A stretch of DNA of 64,000 bases from Pachyseris speciosa (taxonomy: Eukaryota; Cnidaria; Anthozoa; Scleractinia; Pachyseridae). The stretch is taken from NCBI GenBank assembly GCA_016490735.1, contig JAEMWC010001012.1, positions 36,001 to 100,000 of the forward strand. The letters run 5' to 3'. Each line of letters opens with the position of its first letter. Position 1 is the first letter of the stretch. The notes beneath the pieces were generated by a model, which worked only from the letters and a program-made list of their open reading frames with translations, had not been told where the DNA came from and searched no databases. Below, one piece after another: positions 21,210 to 33,535 of this stretch. The position numbers and the translations under genes are program-made.

Positions 21210-24200
21210 TTCAAACACTTACAACTTAGTTTCAGTACATAATAATCAATAAAGCACATACACCACACTAAAAATAATAATAATAATAATAATAATAGAT
21301 ACATAAATAAATAAACGCACACACATACATACCAGTAAGTACGCCAGCTTTAGATGACAGTGACTAATTGCATTTTCAAAAACAAACAGACAAAGTGACG
21401 ATGGTTCTAAATTATCTTTTCCACTTCCAGTTGAAATTGGTTAATTAATTATTCTTTGTACAAACATGTTTTTCTGTCTGATATTTGATATCGACTTTAA
21501 CTTTAAGGTAATTCCCCTGAAAAGGATGTACTATTAAGAATTTTTTTTCAGACTTGGCACAATTGATAGTCATGCTTAGGACATTGAAAAAATGCAATAA
21601 AAAGATGGGGTCACCGTGCTTGTTTTCGCCCTGCATACTCGTTCTAAGTGTTTTTACGGAGTTGCAAGAGAAATGTTCGAAGCTTGAACAACCGAATAAA
21701 GCTGTTATGAAGTAGCAAAAACTATGAATAGCGGTGAAAACTAGAGCCTAATTGTTTTTCTGGGCTATATTCTTTTAGTATTGTGATTTCAAATTGCCAG
21801 ATCTTGCAAATAATGTAAGGAAATTGGACCACTATATCATCATCTCAAACTCCTTCCTGGCTCCAAACGCAGAGTTCCACCTCATTTATATATAAATAAT
21901 CCAACTTCTACTATTAAACTTTTTTTGTCCTTAAAATATGCTTGTCGTGTGCCTATTACGAGTACATTACACCAATGAAAAAGGGGGGTCACCAAGCTCG
22001 TTTCTTTACAACACGACGACAAAGGGAAAATTTCAGCTGAAAAAGCTCAATGTCAAGGCAAACACGCAATGTTTCTAGTGTACGCACACACGAGCGCGCG
22101 CTAAATGACACCATAAATTATGCGCAGTAAGGATGCGCCATGCAATTGTGAGGAATCACCTTAAATCGTGCTATATCTGGAAGTTGGTTGCTCCTTCGGC
22201 AATCCCACAAGTACAATTTTCCTATAAGTAAAAGATAGTTTAGTAAAGGGCATTCTGAACTTAGAATCCTGATAGAGATGTCTTTCAAAGTTATGTGCAC
22301 TGCCTGATTTGTTCTGCCAAACTAATAAGATTCAAATTCATTCCAAAAACGTCAAGCATGAGCACAGTAGAAGAATAGATGATGCTGAGTTTCGGGTTCA
22401 TGTTTGCAAAAGGAACAGGAGTTGTCTTGAACGTAACCTATCTTGTGTAATTTGTAATTTGTGTAAAGTATAGATGTCGGCGTATACATGTCGGCGGGCG
22501 CTCCGCACATGCCGGCATAAAACTCAAAACATACCAGTGTTTTATGTCGTAAAATAAAATGAGTCAAGTTAAAAATCTACAAAAGGAAAACCTTCAACTA
22601 AAGGAGGAGATTCAAGCGGTAAATAGTGAACTCCAGAAGCTGAAATCGATTATCGAGCAACAACGACTTCAAGCGGACATCGAGCAAGTTGGAGACGCTG
22701 CAACAAGATATGGTAACAGTATCCAAAAGAGTGTTGATTTCTTATGTGAGGACCACCATATAACGAAAAACTTTCGAGAGGCTATGTCGAAAGAACTTGA
22801 CAATCTAAGCCGTAAGCTTGAAGCGATTTCTACAAGAGTTGACAGCTTGGACGCCGCCATTGATGACTTACAGAAGTACAGCTTTCAGTACAACGTCAAA
22901 ATTATTGGCTTTCCTGAACAGGATGAACATGAGTCTGCTGAAACCACCACGCAGTTGTGTTTAAGGCTTTTCCATGCTATTGGAGCCAAGGGAGTGACGA
23001 AAAACGACATTGATATCGCTCACAGAGTGAGTAGTCGAAGGGCTGACCGCCATTACCCAAGACCTATTGTGTGTAAGTTTATAAGACGACTGGCCAAAGG
23101 AGAAGTCATGGCTCATCGCAATGAAACCTCGAAGTTAAATCCTGATGATCTGGATTTATCTGATGATTTTCACACAGCAAATATCCGCATTCATGAACAC
23201 TTGATCCCGAGATTACAGCAACTTCTTAGCGAGGCAAACAAATTGAAATCTACACATCAATTCCAGTACGTCTGGGTAAAGAACTCTGAGATTCTGGCTC
23301 GTAAATCTAGTAGTTCTCAGGTCTTCAAATTAAAACGTATGGCCGATCTTGACAACCTGAAGCAAAGCTTGGCCTGTAATCCAACTCAGGATTAAGGAGA
23401 TAAGTGTCTTAACTGTTTTTTCGTTCATAATCTTAATGATGTGATACAGTTGTTGGTAATGGCGACACACAAAGAGATGAAAAATCTCGCTAAAGAAAAC
23501 AAATTGCTGTTGATGGAATTGCCATATTATAACTGTAAAGATCTGCAAAATGCCCACCCGCAGTATAACGCTCTACTGTACACTAATCTAGCCTCCAGGA
23601 AATCGATCTATTCATTTAATAGTTTGTATGATCTTGGCCTTTTTCAGAACGATTCCGTAGACAAAACGATTGATCCTGATGCTAACTTAATGACAACAAG
23701 TAAAATTCGTTCGAGCTACTATTTGCCTCATAGCTTCTCCGTGAAGTTTGAAAATACCACAAATAGGGATGTCGTATCCGATTTCTCTATTCTTCACACT
23801 AATATAAGAAGCTTAAGAAAAAATATTGAACATTTTCAGTGTCACGTACTCAGTGAGGTAAAATATAATTTCACCGTATTAGGTGTTACAGAAACGTGAT
23901 TATGCGAAGGCGAATCTATTGATTTCTATTTATTTTGATCCAATTGTACCGCAAGAAATTGAAACAGAAATTACCTTGTTGCCATACAATAAAGCCCTGG
24001 GGCTTTATTCTACCCCTGTTAAACTGTTAAAACTTGCTAAATCAGTCATATCCATACCGTTAACCAAAATTTTTAACCAGTCTGTACTAACCGGGGTTTA
24101 CCCTGCAAAACTTAAATATACAAAAGTAATTCCAGTGCATAAGGGTGAGGACGAGACGTTACCAGAAAACTATCGGCCAATTTCTTTGTTATCAATCTAT

Positions 24201-27200
24201 AATCGTTTATTTGAGAAAATTTTATATCGTAGGCTGATAAAGTTTATAGACAAGAATGATATTCTTTATGATTTACAATATGGCTTTCGCAATAAACATA
24301 GTACCCAGCACGCGATTCTTGATATTGTGAACTCCATACATTCTAATATGGACAATAGAAAGTACTCTTGTGGAATATTTTTAGATCTTAAGAAAGCATT
24401 TGATACCGTTAACCATGAGATTCTTTTGACTAAACTTGAACACTATGGAATAAGAGGAGTTATAAATTCTTGGTTTAGATCATATCTTTCGGATCGCCGA
24501 CAGTCGATTGAAATAGAGAAATGCATATCTGAAAATGAAACGATCGTATGTGGAGTGCCTCAAGGCTCTGTACTTGGACCCTTGTTATTTTTGCTATATA
24601 TTAATGACATCCATAATAATCTTCCAAGGAATTTACTTTTCATCTATTCGCAGATGATACAAGTCTAACTTATGCAAATGACAACTTACGTACTCTTGAA
24701 CTAACTGTCAATAATGAACTTGAGAAAGTAAGTGCATGGCTTAATGCTAACAAACTAACGCTCAACGTCAAAAAGTCTAATTATGTAATTTTTCGTCCGC
24801 GCCAAAAAAAAAATACTTTTCATTCCTCAAATTAAGATTTTTAATCCAACTTTAAATACTCGAGTAACTCTAGAGATGAAGGACTTTGTTAAATATTTGG
24901 GCATAATGATTGATTCTGAACTATCATGGAAGCATCATATTGACTTTATCTGTCACAAAATTAGTAGATCGGTTGGAATAATTGCTAAAATGAGGCATTA
25001 CATTCCACGGCATCTTCTTTTAAATTTATATCATACACTTATTTCTCCTTATTTAAATTATGGTATCTGTGCATGGGGCAACTGTCCACAGACCTACCTC
25101 AACAAGATACTTGTTCTGCAAAAACGTGCTATAAGATTGATCTATTTTTCTAAACCCAGAGACCATGCAATCCCTTTTTTTATTGAAGCAAACTGCCTTC
25201 CTTTGCAGTCCTTGTTTTTCCAACAGTTAAGCTATTTAATGTATGACGTTCATGCTAAGACAGCTCCTAAAAGTCTTCTCGATAAGTTTGCGAAAATCAA
25301 TACAAAACATCATTATAATACGCGATTATCTACAAAAGAATGCTTCTCTGTTAAATTGTCTAGAACCGAAAAAATGAAAAAATCTTTTACTAGAATTGGT
25401 GTGTCTATTTGGAATTCTATTCCACTTTCTGTTACTTAAGACTCTTAAAGTTTCTAATTTTCGTAAAAAAATTAAATCACTACTCCTTAATGTTCTAGGT
25501 AATGAAGATAATTATTTGAATGTTAATTATTTAATAGAATATTTTGAGAAGTTAACCTGATATGTTGTATATACTTCGTCGTAATTTTAGTCTTTTTCAA
25601 ATAACAAAATCCCTTGTACTTGAATTTATATGTAACGTGTTTTCTTTCTGTATGCCTTTGTAATTCTCTTTTGTTTTTGTAATTTAATAACGCCTAAATT
25701 AAAGTCTTGTCCTGCCTAGATTAGCATTATAGCTATTTGCAGGACATGAAGTATTGTAAACTTTATATTTCTTTAAATAAATACATTGTTGTTGTTGTTG
25801 TTTGTTGTTGTATAGAATTTAGAACTTTGTACTGAAAGGCTTTAACATAAGGTTTAAAAGCAATAGAGTGGGGCAGAGAAAAATCTTTTTTCAAATCGTC
25901 ATCAGACAAATCGAATTCGCATTTCAGCTTTTGCGCATTACACAGAGAGAGTGCTTTTTTACCGATTATGAAAGCATAATAATCTTTAGATCTTTTTGGT
26001 GTTGTGTTGAAAACACCATTCACAGTTTTGAAAGACAAATTCAAGTGTACGTTATCTAGAATGTAATTCTTATTTCCTTCTACTTTTAACCTTGACGGTA
26101 TGGAGTGTCAAAGGCCTGTCCATTCCAGAAAATTGGTCTTTTCTATACCCTTAGCAATTAATTCAAAGGATTCAGTGTTATTAAGATCAAACCTAAGAAT
26201 TTCTATAGTTATAATTCCAGAGCTATAATATTTCCTGTAAAAGATTGGTTTGTTATTTATTCTAATTTCTTAGTTATTCCAAATGACAACTTGCCAATCT
26301 TTTTTGGTTGCAAAGTCATCGCGGAAATTAGACCACCATGAATTGTAACAATTCCTTATAGAACTGACTATTAATATTAAGATCTTTAATATTATAATTA
26401 CAGTTAAAAAGCCGAAGGCCTCCTAACTCTTTCAATAAGTACGTAAGATAATTTTTCTATGTGCCTGCACTAGTGCTAAAGATCCTTTTAATTAAGCCAA
26501 GCAAGTCTAAGAGATTTGATCATACTTTCAACATCTATCATTTTAATACCTCCTTCTTCATAATTATTGATGATGGATACTCTTCTTATTTTGTCTTTCC
26601 CATTCCAGAGAAATTTATAGATCAACTGATTCAAATCCTTGATGAATTTGTTTGGGGTAGGGAGCAAAGAAGAAATATAGACGAACTTAGGTATTGAAAG
26701 GGATTTAATTATGATCACTTTCCCATAGAGAGATAATCCTCTGGAAGACCATAAGTTGATTTGGTTTTTGATGCTATCAAGTTTCTCGTTAAAAATTTTT
26801 ATATATAACTGATTATCATCATAAGAAAGAAATACTCCAAGGGCTTTGATTGAATCACTAGGCCATTTGATTCCAAATGGTTTCTCTTCATTATTTTTTA
26901 AGGACCCAATCCACATTCCTTCTGTCTTTGAACTGTTAATTCTTAAACCAGACCAGATTCATCCAGAACTTTAAAGAGTGCATGACCTGAATCTATGTCT
27001 GAGAGAACAGCAGTTGTGTTGTCTGCATATTGAAGAAGTTTTGTTTCTTCACCCTCTATTGTGATGCCTTTTATACTGGCATTTTCCCTAACAGCAATTG
27101 CTAATATTTCCACTGCTAGAAGAAACAGATATGGGGATAGAGGATCACCTTGTCTCACACCACGTGTAAGATTGAAATAGTTTGAAGACAGTCCATTATA

Positions 27201-30200
27201 TATCACACAACTTTGAATATGTCTATAAAAAGTTCTTATCCATCTCATAAAATCAGGACCAAAATTGAAATAGCTTAGACACTGTGAAAGGAAATTCCAT
27301 TCTAGAGTGTGAAAAGCTTTTTGAAAATCGATAAAAATCAAAAGACCAGGCAAGTTCTCCTTCTTAGTGAATTCCGTAACATTTGTTTGTCTTGATCTTG
27401 ACTCTTTCAGAACCAAAATGACAACATAATGTAAAATACATTAAGCATATTTCAAAACAGGAAGGAACTTATGAAATATTTAGTAAACAAACCAGTGGCT
27501 GTTGTATCGGAGGATAATGTCCACGACTGATACATGTAGATTATCCGAAAAATGAACAGTTGGCCGAGAAGTGAAACTTCAAGGGCAAATGTGAAATTTT
27601 GACATGGCATGCTCCCTGACACCTTTAGAAGCTCATGCCCTTTGGACACTCACTTGCCAGATGGTGGCTACTGTCATTTGGAGGCTGGCTACTCTAAAAT
27701 CTCTGGAGAACACTGACATATAATAACAATAATAATCTTTGAAGTGCCCACCTTTTTTGTTTGCTTAAAGATTTGTTTATCTACGCCCATTTATTCATGC
27801 ATTTTTTTTTTCATTTTGTTATGTTTTTAATTATTTCATATGGTTTGTGGTGTGAAACTGTGCAATGTCTCATAATGGCAGAGTGACTTAAGATGAATAA
27901 TGTCTTGAACATGTATTCTGTTTTGCAGTATGAGTTATACCTCAGAGCTTTCAGTGTGCTGAAAAAATTTCCTAAGGTAAATAATTTTATATGAGTCTTA
28001 GCTTTGCTTAGCTTTTTTGGTACCCAGAGGTAAATGCAATAAGACTTCTATAGCTATCATAAAATAGTTACACAATCACAATAATATTATTAGTATTTTA
28101 TGTTCACCTTAAGGCTTACATATGTCAGGCAGGTAAAGTTAATATTTACAAAAAGGAGTGGCAGTTTCTCACTCTGATCATTTTTACTGCCATGCTTTTT
28201 TGCCTTTGTTGAGGTATACAATCATGTAATTTTATTTTCCTTTGGTTTAAAAATTTTCAAGCCAGTTTGATGTTCCAGATTATTGTAATGAACCTGACAC
28301 AAAAGAAAACAAAAGTAATTTAGTCTGAAAATTATTTTTAAACCAAACAAACATTTATTGGGAGCATAGAACCAGATACCCTGCGAGCAGAGTCTCCTCG
28401 CGGCTCTTTGCCTTGTCAGAAAAGCGAAAGATGGAGAGAGACTCTGCTGAAGTTGTATATTTTCTCATTTGAGCATACACAACGGTTGCTAAGAAACTGC
28501 CTTGTTCCCACATTTATTGCACAACATGTGCTCAATTTTAGTTATCAAATGCACTGTACATCCTTAAGTACCCACTTGCGCATCATAACTGGGTTAAACC
28601 TGGACCAAACTGGAAATTATACATCTAATTAACCAAAATCTTGGATGACAGCAGATCAGAGAAAATACACGGCTTTTGTAGAGTCTCGGCCCTTTGTCTT
28701 TCGTTCTTCAGACAAGGCAATGGGGAGACTTTGCTTGCAGGGTAAGAAACAGAGTTATAAATACAGTATTTGTCACTTTGAGTGCAACATTTATCCTTCA
28801 AGGCCTTTATTGTGTATGTACCACTTGAGTACAACTGTATGTGTAGGGAACATCTGATGTACATGTATGTAACTCGTTACTGTTTAACAATTAATCTGTA
28901 TTTTTTTTTAGTCGAAGACTCTTTTTGTTTTTGCACAAAAGCAATCATAGATGATTTTTCACTTACAGGTAGAAACTCTTGAATTAGAGGAGAGATACAA
29001 TCGCATTATCAGACAACTGTTGGATGACCATCAAAGTGTTGTTACTCATTTAGCCGAGGGATTCCATGAATGCCAGAGAAATGTGCCAGTAAGTGGCCAT
29101 GTACATAACCTGTATGTACATTCCCTGACATAGTCAACACTGAGATGGGCCCAGTCTTAATGAAATAGTCCTCACCAAAGAATTCTGATCCATTGGCATT
29201 TCACATGCATTTCTTGGATCTTCTCTTAATTTTGTCATGATTCGTTAATCCTGGCCATAGATTTATGTCAAGCTTCGATCCTCGGGTCCTCCTTGTATAA
29301 ATTATTTATCCGTTGTACATGTACTTATGTGAGACAAAGGACATGTGTATACTGGAGGCTCACTTTCATGAGTTCACCCAGGGATGAATGCTAATACAGG
29401 ATGATAAAAATTCAATGTTTGTTTTACTGTAATATTCTTTGCACTGATGTGCAAAACTTTTCATTGGTTTGATTGATTGATTGATTGATTGATCAATAGA
29501 TCAACTGATTGACTGACTGACTGACAAATTGATTGATTGATTGATTTTTTTCTTGCAGTATGAGACTATAGATGCATTCCTCAATCGTACTCTGACATCC
29601 CGGCTAGGGATCCGCATGCTCGCAGAACACCATCTTGCCCTAACCATTGACAAAGTAAAGTACCTATTTTATCAGCTGTTTAATAATTATTTATTTGGAT
29701 TATAGTCAGTTCTTGACCTGTTATTTTTTATTTAAATATTCATTTCAGCCAAACTACATTGGAATCATTTGCACTCATCTTAACTTCAGACAAATCGTTG
29801 AAAGATCTGGTGATTTTGCAAGGTGAGCTTTGTGGGAACTCCCTGATGAAACCCTGTTCCTTGTCTGTATTGCTTACAGTAAAGAACACCGGTCTCAACA
29901 ACAGTCTATTAATGAACCTTGGCCAAGTTTAACCAGAGCTTTTACTTCTCTTGTATTCTCTTTAAACCTGTCCTGTTGGAATTGAAGAACTCTCTCTCTC
30001 TCTCTCTCTCTCTAGTGGCATAATCAACATGTAGAACTCAGAAGTCATTCAGTTTTCCTTGACTAAGACAATCAAACTGAATAATAATGAGCCACTGAAC
30101 TTGGAAAATAAAATCATTATAAAGAACTTGTGGTTGTATGATTTTGATTCTTATGAAACTTAACTTGCATTACATTTTAACGAATAGTTTTTAAAGTCTA

Positions 30201-32100
30201 ATTGTACAGTGCAGGGTCACAGTTAAATGTAACAAATAGCTTTCATTCTGTTTGTTCTGTTTATCCCAGAAAATATTATCAAAAGCAAGTTTCTCCCCTT
30301 CTATACTGTACATCTTTTGTTAGTCTGTTTGATGATTTTTTTTTTCATTTTGTGGTTTTCATGACTTTAATTAGTTTGATTCCCATCATTTTCTTTGGTC
30401 CTTCGGCCACTGGAATTTTCAAAATGGTTAACAGGAATTGAAGGAGCAAAGGATCGAGTGAAATGAGCCTCACACCATAAGTAGTCGTAGTAACTCGGAA
30501 TGGCATGGCCATTTTCAATGTTGTAAATGAGTAAACTCACACATTGACTGAACAGTCTGAAATACCCAGCAGTCACCTAGGTTGTAACGTTTGGAAAACA
30601 TCTGCTACCACAATGTACTACTACTAAGTCCTCTCCACTGGAATATGTACAGCACGTTTTACAGACAGACAGCCTTTATTTTAGCACAATAAAAAATTAA
30701 AGCTTGACAGCTTGTGGGGTCATGCAAATAAAATCACAAACATCTAAAAATTAAAATGAGCATTACACAAACCATATACATAATAAAATCGTTCGACAAC
30801 AGCCTTGTTACCAAGTGCACATAGAGCTCTTCTTCAGGTAGCACAAATTCTCTTTTTTTGTAGGAAAGTTTGTGAACACACATATGGTATAGCTCCAGGC
30901 CTCATCATCAATGGCCACACACAAGCTGTCTTTCCATACATTACTGCTCCACTTGAGTACATCCTTCAGGAACTGTTGAAAAATGCTATGAGGTTGGTTT
31001 AAGTTAAAGTCTCGAAAAAGGCCTTTTCCTATTCATGCCCGTGTAACGAATGTGATTCTTGTTACTCCCTTATGCTCATCTACACTGTATGAAGAATTGT
31101 GCAGAGTCATTGTGGAAGCCTGCAGGAAGCCAATAAAACTTAAAACTTAGGCTACCATTCCTTGAAGAAAGTTAACAGTGTATTCAAAGGTGACAGACCG
31201 GAAACAAATGTTGCTTCTATAAAAGAAATGTCATCATGATCATTAAGTGAAAGGCTGGATGCTTAAAAGGTCTACAATGTATATCAACAGCATACACTTC
31301 TTTGGTATTAAAAGTGTACATTTTTTGTACGTATTCAAAAAACCCCTAGCCAAAATTTGGTCAATACCTCTTTAATCAACTTTTGAATGCCTTCTTTAGG
31401 GCTAGTGTGGAACAACACCTGGACCGACCTTTGGAAGTACCAAATATCGTTGTCACATTGTGCAGTAATGACACAGAGTTCTTTGTAAGGTAAAGTTGTG
31501 AAACATCCTAAACCAAAGGCAATTTTGGATCCAAGGAAAATGTCCCTACAAAAAATGGAATGTGTTGTATGTTAGAAAGCAGGTCATTAGAAATATGTCC
31601 ACTTTGGCTGGAACAGAATTTGTAAACACCAAAGGACTTTATTTTTTTTTTTTAAAAACGGTCCTGAAAATGATAACTTCATTGACACTTGAAATTTGCA
31701 AAAATTGTTCAGACTTCAAACAGTGATTATTTCAATCTGTCTTTTTTTAGACTTTTTGTTTTCATGTAACTTTCTTTTCAGAATCTCTGATCGTGGAGGT
31801 GGCATCTCTGAAACAAAGCTCAAGGACATCTTCAAGTATTCATTCACCACCATGGGTGACCGCAGCACCATAAGACCCTCAGACAATGACAATATATTCT
31901 CTGACTTATGCAAGGGGCATCCAAACAATTCACCCAGCGGCGGCCCCATGGCAGGATGGGGATTTGGCCTTCCAACGTCACGAGCGTATGCTACGTACCT
32001 TGGTGGGTCACTGCAGCTTCAGTCCATGGAAGGCCTGGGGACCGATGTTTATTTGCGGTTAAGGCACATTGATGGAAAGAAGGAGAGTTTTAAAATTTAA
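17600..32100 (+). CDS. BCKDK: Branched-chain alpha-ketoacid dehydrogenase kinase, 10 exons
   Basis: This mitochondrial kinase phosphorylates and switches off the E1-alpha subunit of the branched-chain ketoacid dehydrogenase complex, limiting leucine, isoleucine and valine breakdown. Coding exons: 17600-17770, 17976-18044, 19971-20081, 27929-27976, 28969-29088, 29559-29654, 29749-29822, 30864-30992, 31400-31489, 31782-32100. All have GT..AG borders with matching phases and total 1227 nt (408 aa plus stop; human BCKDK is 412 aa). The start has an arginine-containing presequence (MSRLFTRAF...). Then come the helical BCDHK domain ([26 protein letters not shown]) and a GHKL ATPase with N-box ELLKNAMR, G1 box DRGGG, and G2 box [13 protein letters not shown]. 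The C-terminal [19 protein letters not shown] matches BCKDK rather than PDKs. All key residues are present and it looks functional. Intron 3 (7.8 kb) is filled with LINEs. Confidence 0.96.
18960..19495. repeat. Degenerate GGGGTCGCATTTTCA-type repeats in BCKDK intron 2
   Basis: Several imperfect copies of an AATGGGGTCGCATTTTCA-like unit (about 19030-19130 and 19300-19360) lie between GATGTGCC and GGCACATGCC ends that look like inverted termini. It is an old repeat with no coding content. Confidence 0.4.
20190..20545. repeat. Degenerate CTGGAAAGTCATGGAATTTT repeats in BCKDK intron 3
   Basis: Five or more imperfect copies of a CTGGAAAGTC(C/A)TGGAATTT unit occur on the plus strand at 20193-20310 and 20490-20535. 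A related (GGAAAAGTCAGGGAA) pattern is at 32585-32905. Confidence 0.5.
21170..21320. repeat. Microsatellites (TTTA)n and (AAT)n
   Basis: A TTTA run at about 21178-21211 is followed by an AAT run at about 21271-21297, then AAATAAATAAA. Confidence 0.85.
22100..22474 (-). mobile_element. L1/Tx1-like LINE relic, 3' part
   Basis: On the minus strand this gives the end of an L1-type ORF2: [13 protein letters not shown], a zinc-binding [18 protein letters not shown] motif, and [19 protein letters not shown] near the C-terminus. It continues directly from the reading frame that ends at 25811-25816 (KVLNSI). The two halves were separated by the LINE at 22475-25810. Frameshifts and stops make it inactive. 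Confidence 0.85.
22559..23395 (+). CDS. LINE ORF1 protein (coiled coil, RRM-like), 278 aa
   Basis: Residues 1-45 form a leucine-heptad coiled coil, residues ~80-105 a second short one. The region starting [11 protein letters not shown] resembles the RRM-like RNA-binding core of L1/CR1-type ORF1 proteins (Transposase_22 type), followed by a basic C-terminal domain ([12 protein letters not shown]). ORF1 proteins coat the element RNA and act as a nucleic-acid chaperone. The frame is intact. It starts 85 bp inside the element and ends about 60 bp before the ORF2 start. Confidence 0.8.
   Translation: MSQVKNLQKENLQLKEEIQAVNSELQKLKSIIEQQRLQADIEQVGDAATRYGNSIQKSVDFLCEDHHITKNFREAMSKELDNLSRKLEAISTRVDSLDAAIDDLQKYSFQYNVKIIGFPEQDEHESAETTTQLCLRLFHAIGAKGVTKNDIDIAHRVSSRRADRHYPRPIVCKFIRRLAKGEVMAHRNETSKLNPDDLDLSDDFHTANIRIHEHLIPRLQQLLSEANKLKSTHQFQYVWVKNSEILARKSSSSQVFKLKRMADLDNLKQSLACNPTQD
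23459..25439 (+). pseudogene. LINE ORF2 (endonuclease-reverse transcriptase), broken
   Basis: The N-terminus (23459-23899) ends in the start of an APE-type endonuclease ([14 protein letters not shown], then LGVTET). Most of the endonuclease is missing. The RT domain resumes around 23935 with [23 protein letters not shown] and [21 protein letters not shown] frameshift near 24645 splits off the catalytic FADDT motif, and another lies near the A-run at 24805. The C-terminal part (24876-25439) has [16 protein letters not shown] and [14 protein letters not shown]. Intact relatives are longer by several hundred residues. Confidence 0.85.
25811..27420 (-). mobile_element. L1/Tx1-like LINE relic, RT part
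   Basis: On the minus strand the RT motifs are readable: [39 protein letters not shown], and [12 protein letters not shown] (catalytic YADN instead of YADD). The thumb region [19 protein letters not shown], the [13 protein letters not shown] region and FQYKVLNSI follow. Several frameshifts separate these blocks. The 5' end is truncated near 27420. Confidence 0.88.
29470..29550. repeat. (GATT)n and (GACT)n microsatellite next to BCKDK exon 6
   Basis: GATTGATTGATT and GACTGACTGACT runs end just before the splice acceptor at 29558, leaving a short pyrimidine tract TTTTTTTCTTGCAG. Confidence 0.85.
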
Positions 32101-32390
32101 AGCAGAAAAAATATATCAGCAGTATACTCAGTGGTAGCAAGTTAATCTCTGGGATCTAATCCCTCTTCCACTCAAAGGGGATATATGGCATTACAAAGAG
32201 GCATTTTTACAATGTGAAGCAATTCCATTCAAATCAAAGGGAAATAGGGAAACACACTGTATATGAGAACAGTCTGCAAGCAGGAGAGCACCAGAGAGAT
32301 AAGGGAGAAATCAGTGTTTGTAATCAGAAAGAATGATCACAGAAAAAGCAGTGAGAACCATTAACAAAACTGATTTTCCTAAGCTTGGGA

Positions 32391-32456
32391 ATTATAATAT
32401 ATTATAAAGATAATATATTATAAAGATAATATATTATAAAGATAATATATTATTGT
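32391..32456. repeat. 16-bp AT-rich minisatellite
   Basis: ATAATATATTATAAAG is repeated about four times head-to-tail, roughly 300 bp after the BCKDK stop codon. Confidence 0.85.
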
Positions 32457-32989
32457 ACAGTGTCATCATCTGCTATACAGAGATTTTGTCCTTTTAAAAT
32501 TGTAGGTGATTTGTAGTTTCCTTTGGGAGGAATGATAACCAAAAGACAGTTTGTGTAGCCAACTTCACTTCCAGGGTTGTCACGTTTAGGGAAAAATCCG
32601 GGAAAAGAGATTTTTTGCAGGCCAGGGAAAAGTAAGGCAGTCAATCGTGTATCAAGTCAGGGAAATTCGAAACTCTACTTGAAAGTCAGTGAAAAGTCCG
32701 GGAATTTTACTTTTGCCTAGCCATAAGTTTTGGGAAGGAGATTCCTTGTTTGTAAAGGTCACATCTTTTTAAAAAATTCCTGCAAAGGAATTGATTTCCG
32801 TGTCTACATTGCGGGTTTTATTACCCAAGGTTTTGTCTTGGATGGTCGCGTGAAAAGTCAGGGAAGTTTTTATCCCAGGGAAGTTTCTATCCCAGGGAGT
32901 GGTAACCCCGACTTGTAACTTTCGAGTGTTCAAGTTCAAAACTGAAAAAAAAATCAAAATTTTCTTTTAACATGTTGTAGAGAAACCAT

Positions 32990-33045
32990 CAATACCACAG
33001 GAAAGTACTTATCAGTGGCTTTTATTTCAGCTGTCACACTTGGAT

Positions 33046-33094
<49 letters not shown>

Positions 33095-33535
33095 GAAATA
33101 ATGGCTTTATGGGCAACATCTCTACATAGTAGCTCTTCATTTACCAATTAACGCTAAATCAAATTAAATCAAACCCGGAGAAAGAAGGAGAGAAACCTCT
33201 CGGAGCAGAGTAGAGAACCAACAAACTCAGCCCACTTATGACGCCGAGTCCGGGAATCGAACCCGGGACACATTGGTGGAAGGCGAGCGCTCTCACCACT
33301 GCGCCAACCCTGCTCTGTATCCACAGACTCAAACGTTAGAGCTACTTTGCCCAGCAAAACAAACAGAACCACGGGAAGGTACTCCTCAGTAGCTTTCGTT
33401 TGAATGGTAACACTTGAGGGCTGAATCCACAGACTTTAAGCCTTAGAACCACCATGTGCATCACAATAAACAGCACCATATGAAAGTACTGCTCAATGGC
33501 TTTCATTTGATTGGCCACACCTTAGAATAGCCATT
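32990..33535. repeat. Dispersed ~118-bp satellite interrupted by a SINE
   Basis: The units share the AACCACCATGTGCATCACAA, AATAAACAGCACCA, AGTACTGCTCA and TTTCATTTG blocks with 14785-15125 and 36500-36760. The SINE at 33045-33315 splits one unit. Confidence 0.7.
33045..33315 (-). mobile_element. tRNA-derived SINE (same family as 51461-51722)
   Basis: On the minus strand the A-box TGGCGCAGTGGTGAGAGCGC and the B-box GGGTTCGATTCCCGG are intact, followed by GGCGTCATAAGTGGGCTGAG. The tail ends in a long (ATT)n run (33049-33093 as AAT on plus). Family membership is shown by the shared body with 51461-51722. Confidence 0.88.

Larger units (their letters stand above)
22475..25810 (+). mobile_element. 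CR1/L2-like non-LTR retrotransposon inserted in the L1-like relic
   Basis: It is flanked by the 6-bp duplication TATAGA (22469-22474 and 25811-25816). It has a short 5' leader (84 bp), ORF1, a defective ORF2 and a TTG-rich 3' end, so it is 5'-complete in form. Internal damage to ORF2 (endonuclease-RT junction deleted, two frameshifts) makes it non-autonomous. It sits in BCKDK intron 3 in the sense orientation. Confidence 0.9.
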
